The position numbers and the translations under genes were made by a program. 64,000 nt of DNA from Legionella_C sp963803545 (GTDB lineage: Bacteria > Pseudomonadota > Gammaproteobacteria > Legionellales > Legionellaceae), in contig CAWDMX010000001.1 in NCBI GenBank assembly GCA_963803545.1, positions 248,001 to 312,000 of the forward strand, written 5' to 3'. Each line of letters begins with the position of its first letter. Position 1 is the first letter of the stretch. Shown here in pieces: positions 63,385 through 64,000 of this stretch. The notes under the pieces were generated by a model, which had not been told where the DNA came from, made no database searches, and was given only the letters and a program-made list of their open reading frames with translations.

Positions 63385-64000
63385 ATGGAAACAATTGAGA
63401 TAACCCGTCCCGATGATTGGCATGTTCATTTGCGTGATGAATCGTATTTATTGGATACGGTACCTGCATCAGCCACCCACTATGGACGAGCGTTGGTAAT
63501 GCCGAACCTCAATCCGCCGGTTACAACGCTTCAATCATTATTAGATTACCGGCAACGTATCATCGACAACAATTGCGAGTCGCGTGATTTTTCCCCACTA
63601 ATGACTTTTTATCTTAATAATACTGTTGACGCGGATGAATTAATCGCCGCTAAACACCATCCTTTTATTGTTGGCGGCAAACTTTATCCGGCAGGAGCAA
63701 CAACAAACTCCTCCGCTGGAGCGACTTGTCTTGAGTCTTTATACCCGCTTTTTGACATTATGCAGCAACAAAATCTTGTCTTGCAAATTCACGGCGAATT
63801 AGCTCGCGGCGATATTTTTGCACGTGAGCGATTATTTATTGAACGTAATTTGAAACCTATCGTTGCGGCTTTCCCAAAACTGCGCATCGTGCTTGAACAC
63901 ATTTCAACTAAATCTGCGGTGGACTTTATAACAACAGCTCCCGACTGTATTGGCGCAACTATCACGCCGCATCACTTGTTATACAATCGCAACCATTTGT
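63385..64000 (+). CDS. pyrC: Dihydroorotase, partial (C-terminus beyond window)
   Basis: Zinc amidohydrolase that closes N-carbamoyl-aspartate to dihydroorotate in pyrimidine synthesis. The frame runs from ATG 63385 to the window edge (205 codons). It has the metal-binding HVHLRD, the MPNLNPPV stretch, the carbamylated-lysine region GGKLYPAGATTNS, the metal histidine in LQIHGE and LEHISTKSAVDF. This order matches the E. coli-type PyrC. The ATG is preceded by GGGG, a weak ribosome site; the gene is divergent from the porin genes. Confidence 0.93.
   Translation, partial: METIEITRPDDWHVHLRDESYLLDTVPASATHYGRALVMPNLNPPVTTLQSLLDYRQRIIDNNCESRDFSPLMTFYLNNTVDADELIAAKHHPFIVGGKLYPAGATTNSSAGATCLESLYPLFDIMQQQNLVLQIHGELARGDIFARERLFIERNLKPIVAAFPKLRIVLEHISTKSAVDFITTAPDCIGATITPHHLLYNRNHL

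Noticed and set aside
1..64000. CRISPR array, prophage, toxin-antitoxin pair or riboswitch
   Set aside because: No regularly spaced repeats, phage structural genes, small antitoxin-toxin pairs or known riboswitch-like consensus were visible anywhere in the window.

Overview
The window looks like a stretch of chromosome from a gammaproteobacterium of the order Legionellales, most likely a Legionella relative. The evidence is two adjacent porins of the Legionella major outer membrane protein type, an LbtU/DUF3573-type outer membrane protein, a short PanC, a DesB-like acyl desaturase, and a large kinase-like protein that resembles a Dot/Icm-type effector. Base composition is moderately AT-rich (by eye, GC in the low-to-mid 40s). 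Almost everything is housekeeping DNA; only about 35.6-39.7 kb looks accessory. The species cannot be named from the sequence alone.

Layout. 1-12.3 kb is one long leftward run: smc, zipA, murF, mraY, murD, ftsW, murC, murB and ddl (cut by the window edge). It is a division/cell-wall cluster with smc-zipA attached at its head and no murG between ftsW and murC. 12.4-14.4 kb holds prs, tRNA-Gln(UUG) and lolB, without the ispE that often sits there. 14.5-18.8 kb holds coaD-ggt facing plsC, then mutM behind a small membrane protein. 18.9-27.3 kb holds a fatty-acid desaturase, zapE, an alpha/beta hydrolase, panB-panC, a priC-like gene, an amino-acid permease, inorganic pyrophosphatase, and a secreted protein made of two four-cysteine repeats. 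27.4-33.4 kb is a terminal oxidase module (coxC, ctaG, coxA, coxB with a fused cytochrome c domain) headed by a four-haem cytochrome. 33.8-35.6 kb has a MAPEG protein, a DUF1841 protein and phosphatidylserine decarboxylase.

35.6-39.7 kb is the accessory patch: a frameshifted IS256-family element, a gene fragment beside it, and the kinase-like candidate effector. 39.9-47.2 kb is a DUF2520 gene facing the leftward series mnmG, rsmG, parA, parB, parC. 47.3-51.0 kb is a leftward group: a Dus enzyme, an unknown secreted protein, a glycerophosphodiester phosphodiesterase and a UgpB-like binding protein without permease genes. 51.2-57.9 kb is a complete Bat-type operon (MoxR, DUF58, DUF4381, two vWA proteins, a TPR protein, BatD). 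It is followed by an unusually hairpin-rich convergent spacer and dcd. 58.7-62.9 kb holds the outer membrane protein genes, and pyrC enters at the right edge.

The main points for a second look are these: a BatB-like vWA protein that has lost all its metal-site residues; the four-haem cytochrome whose last c5-type domain has His where Met is expected; the kinase-like candidate effector; a strong terminator placed between the two porin genes with no room for a second promoter; paired inverted repeats upstream of the lbtU-like gene; and the hairpin cluster between batD and dcd. I did not find a CRISPR array, prophage or recognisable new defence system.
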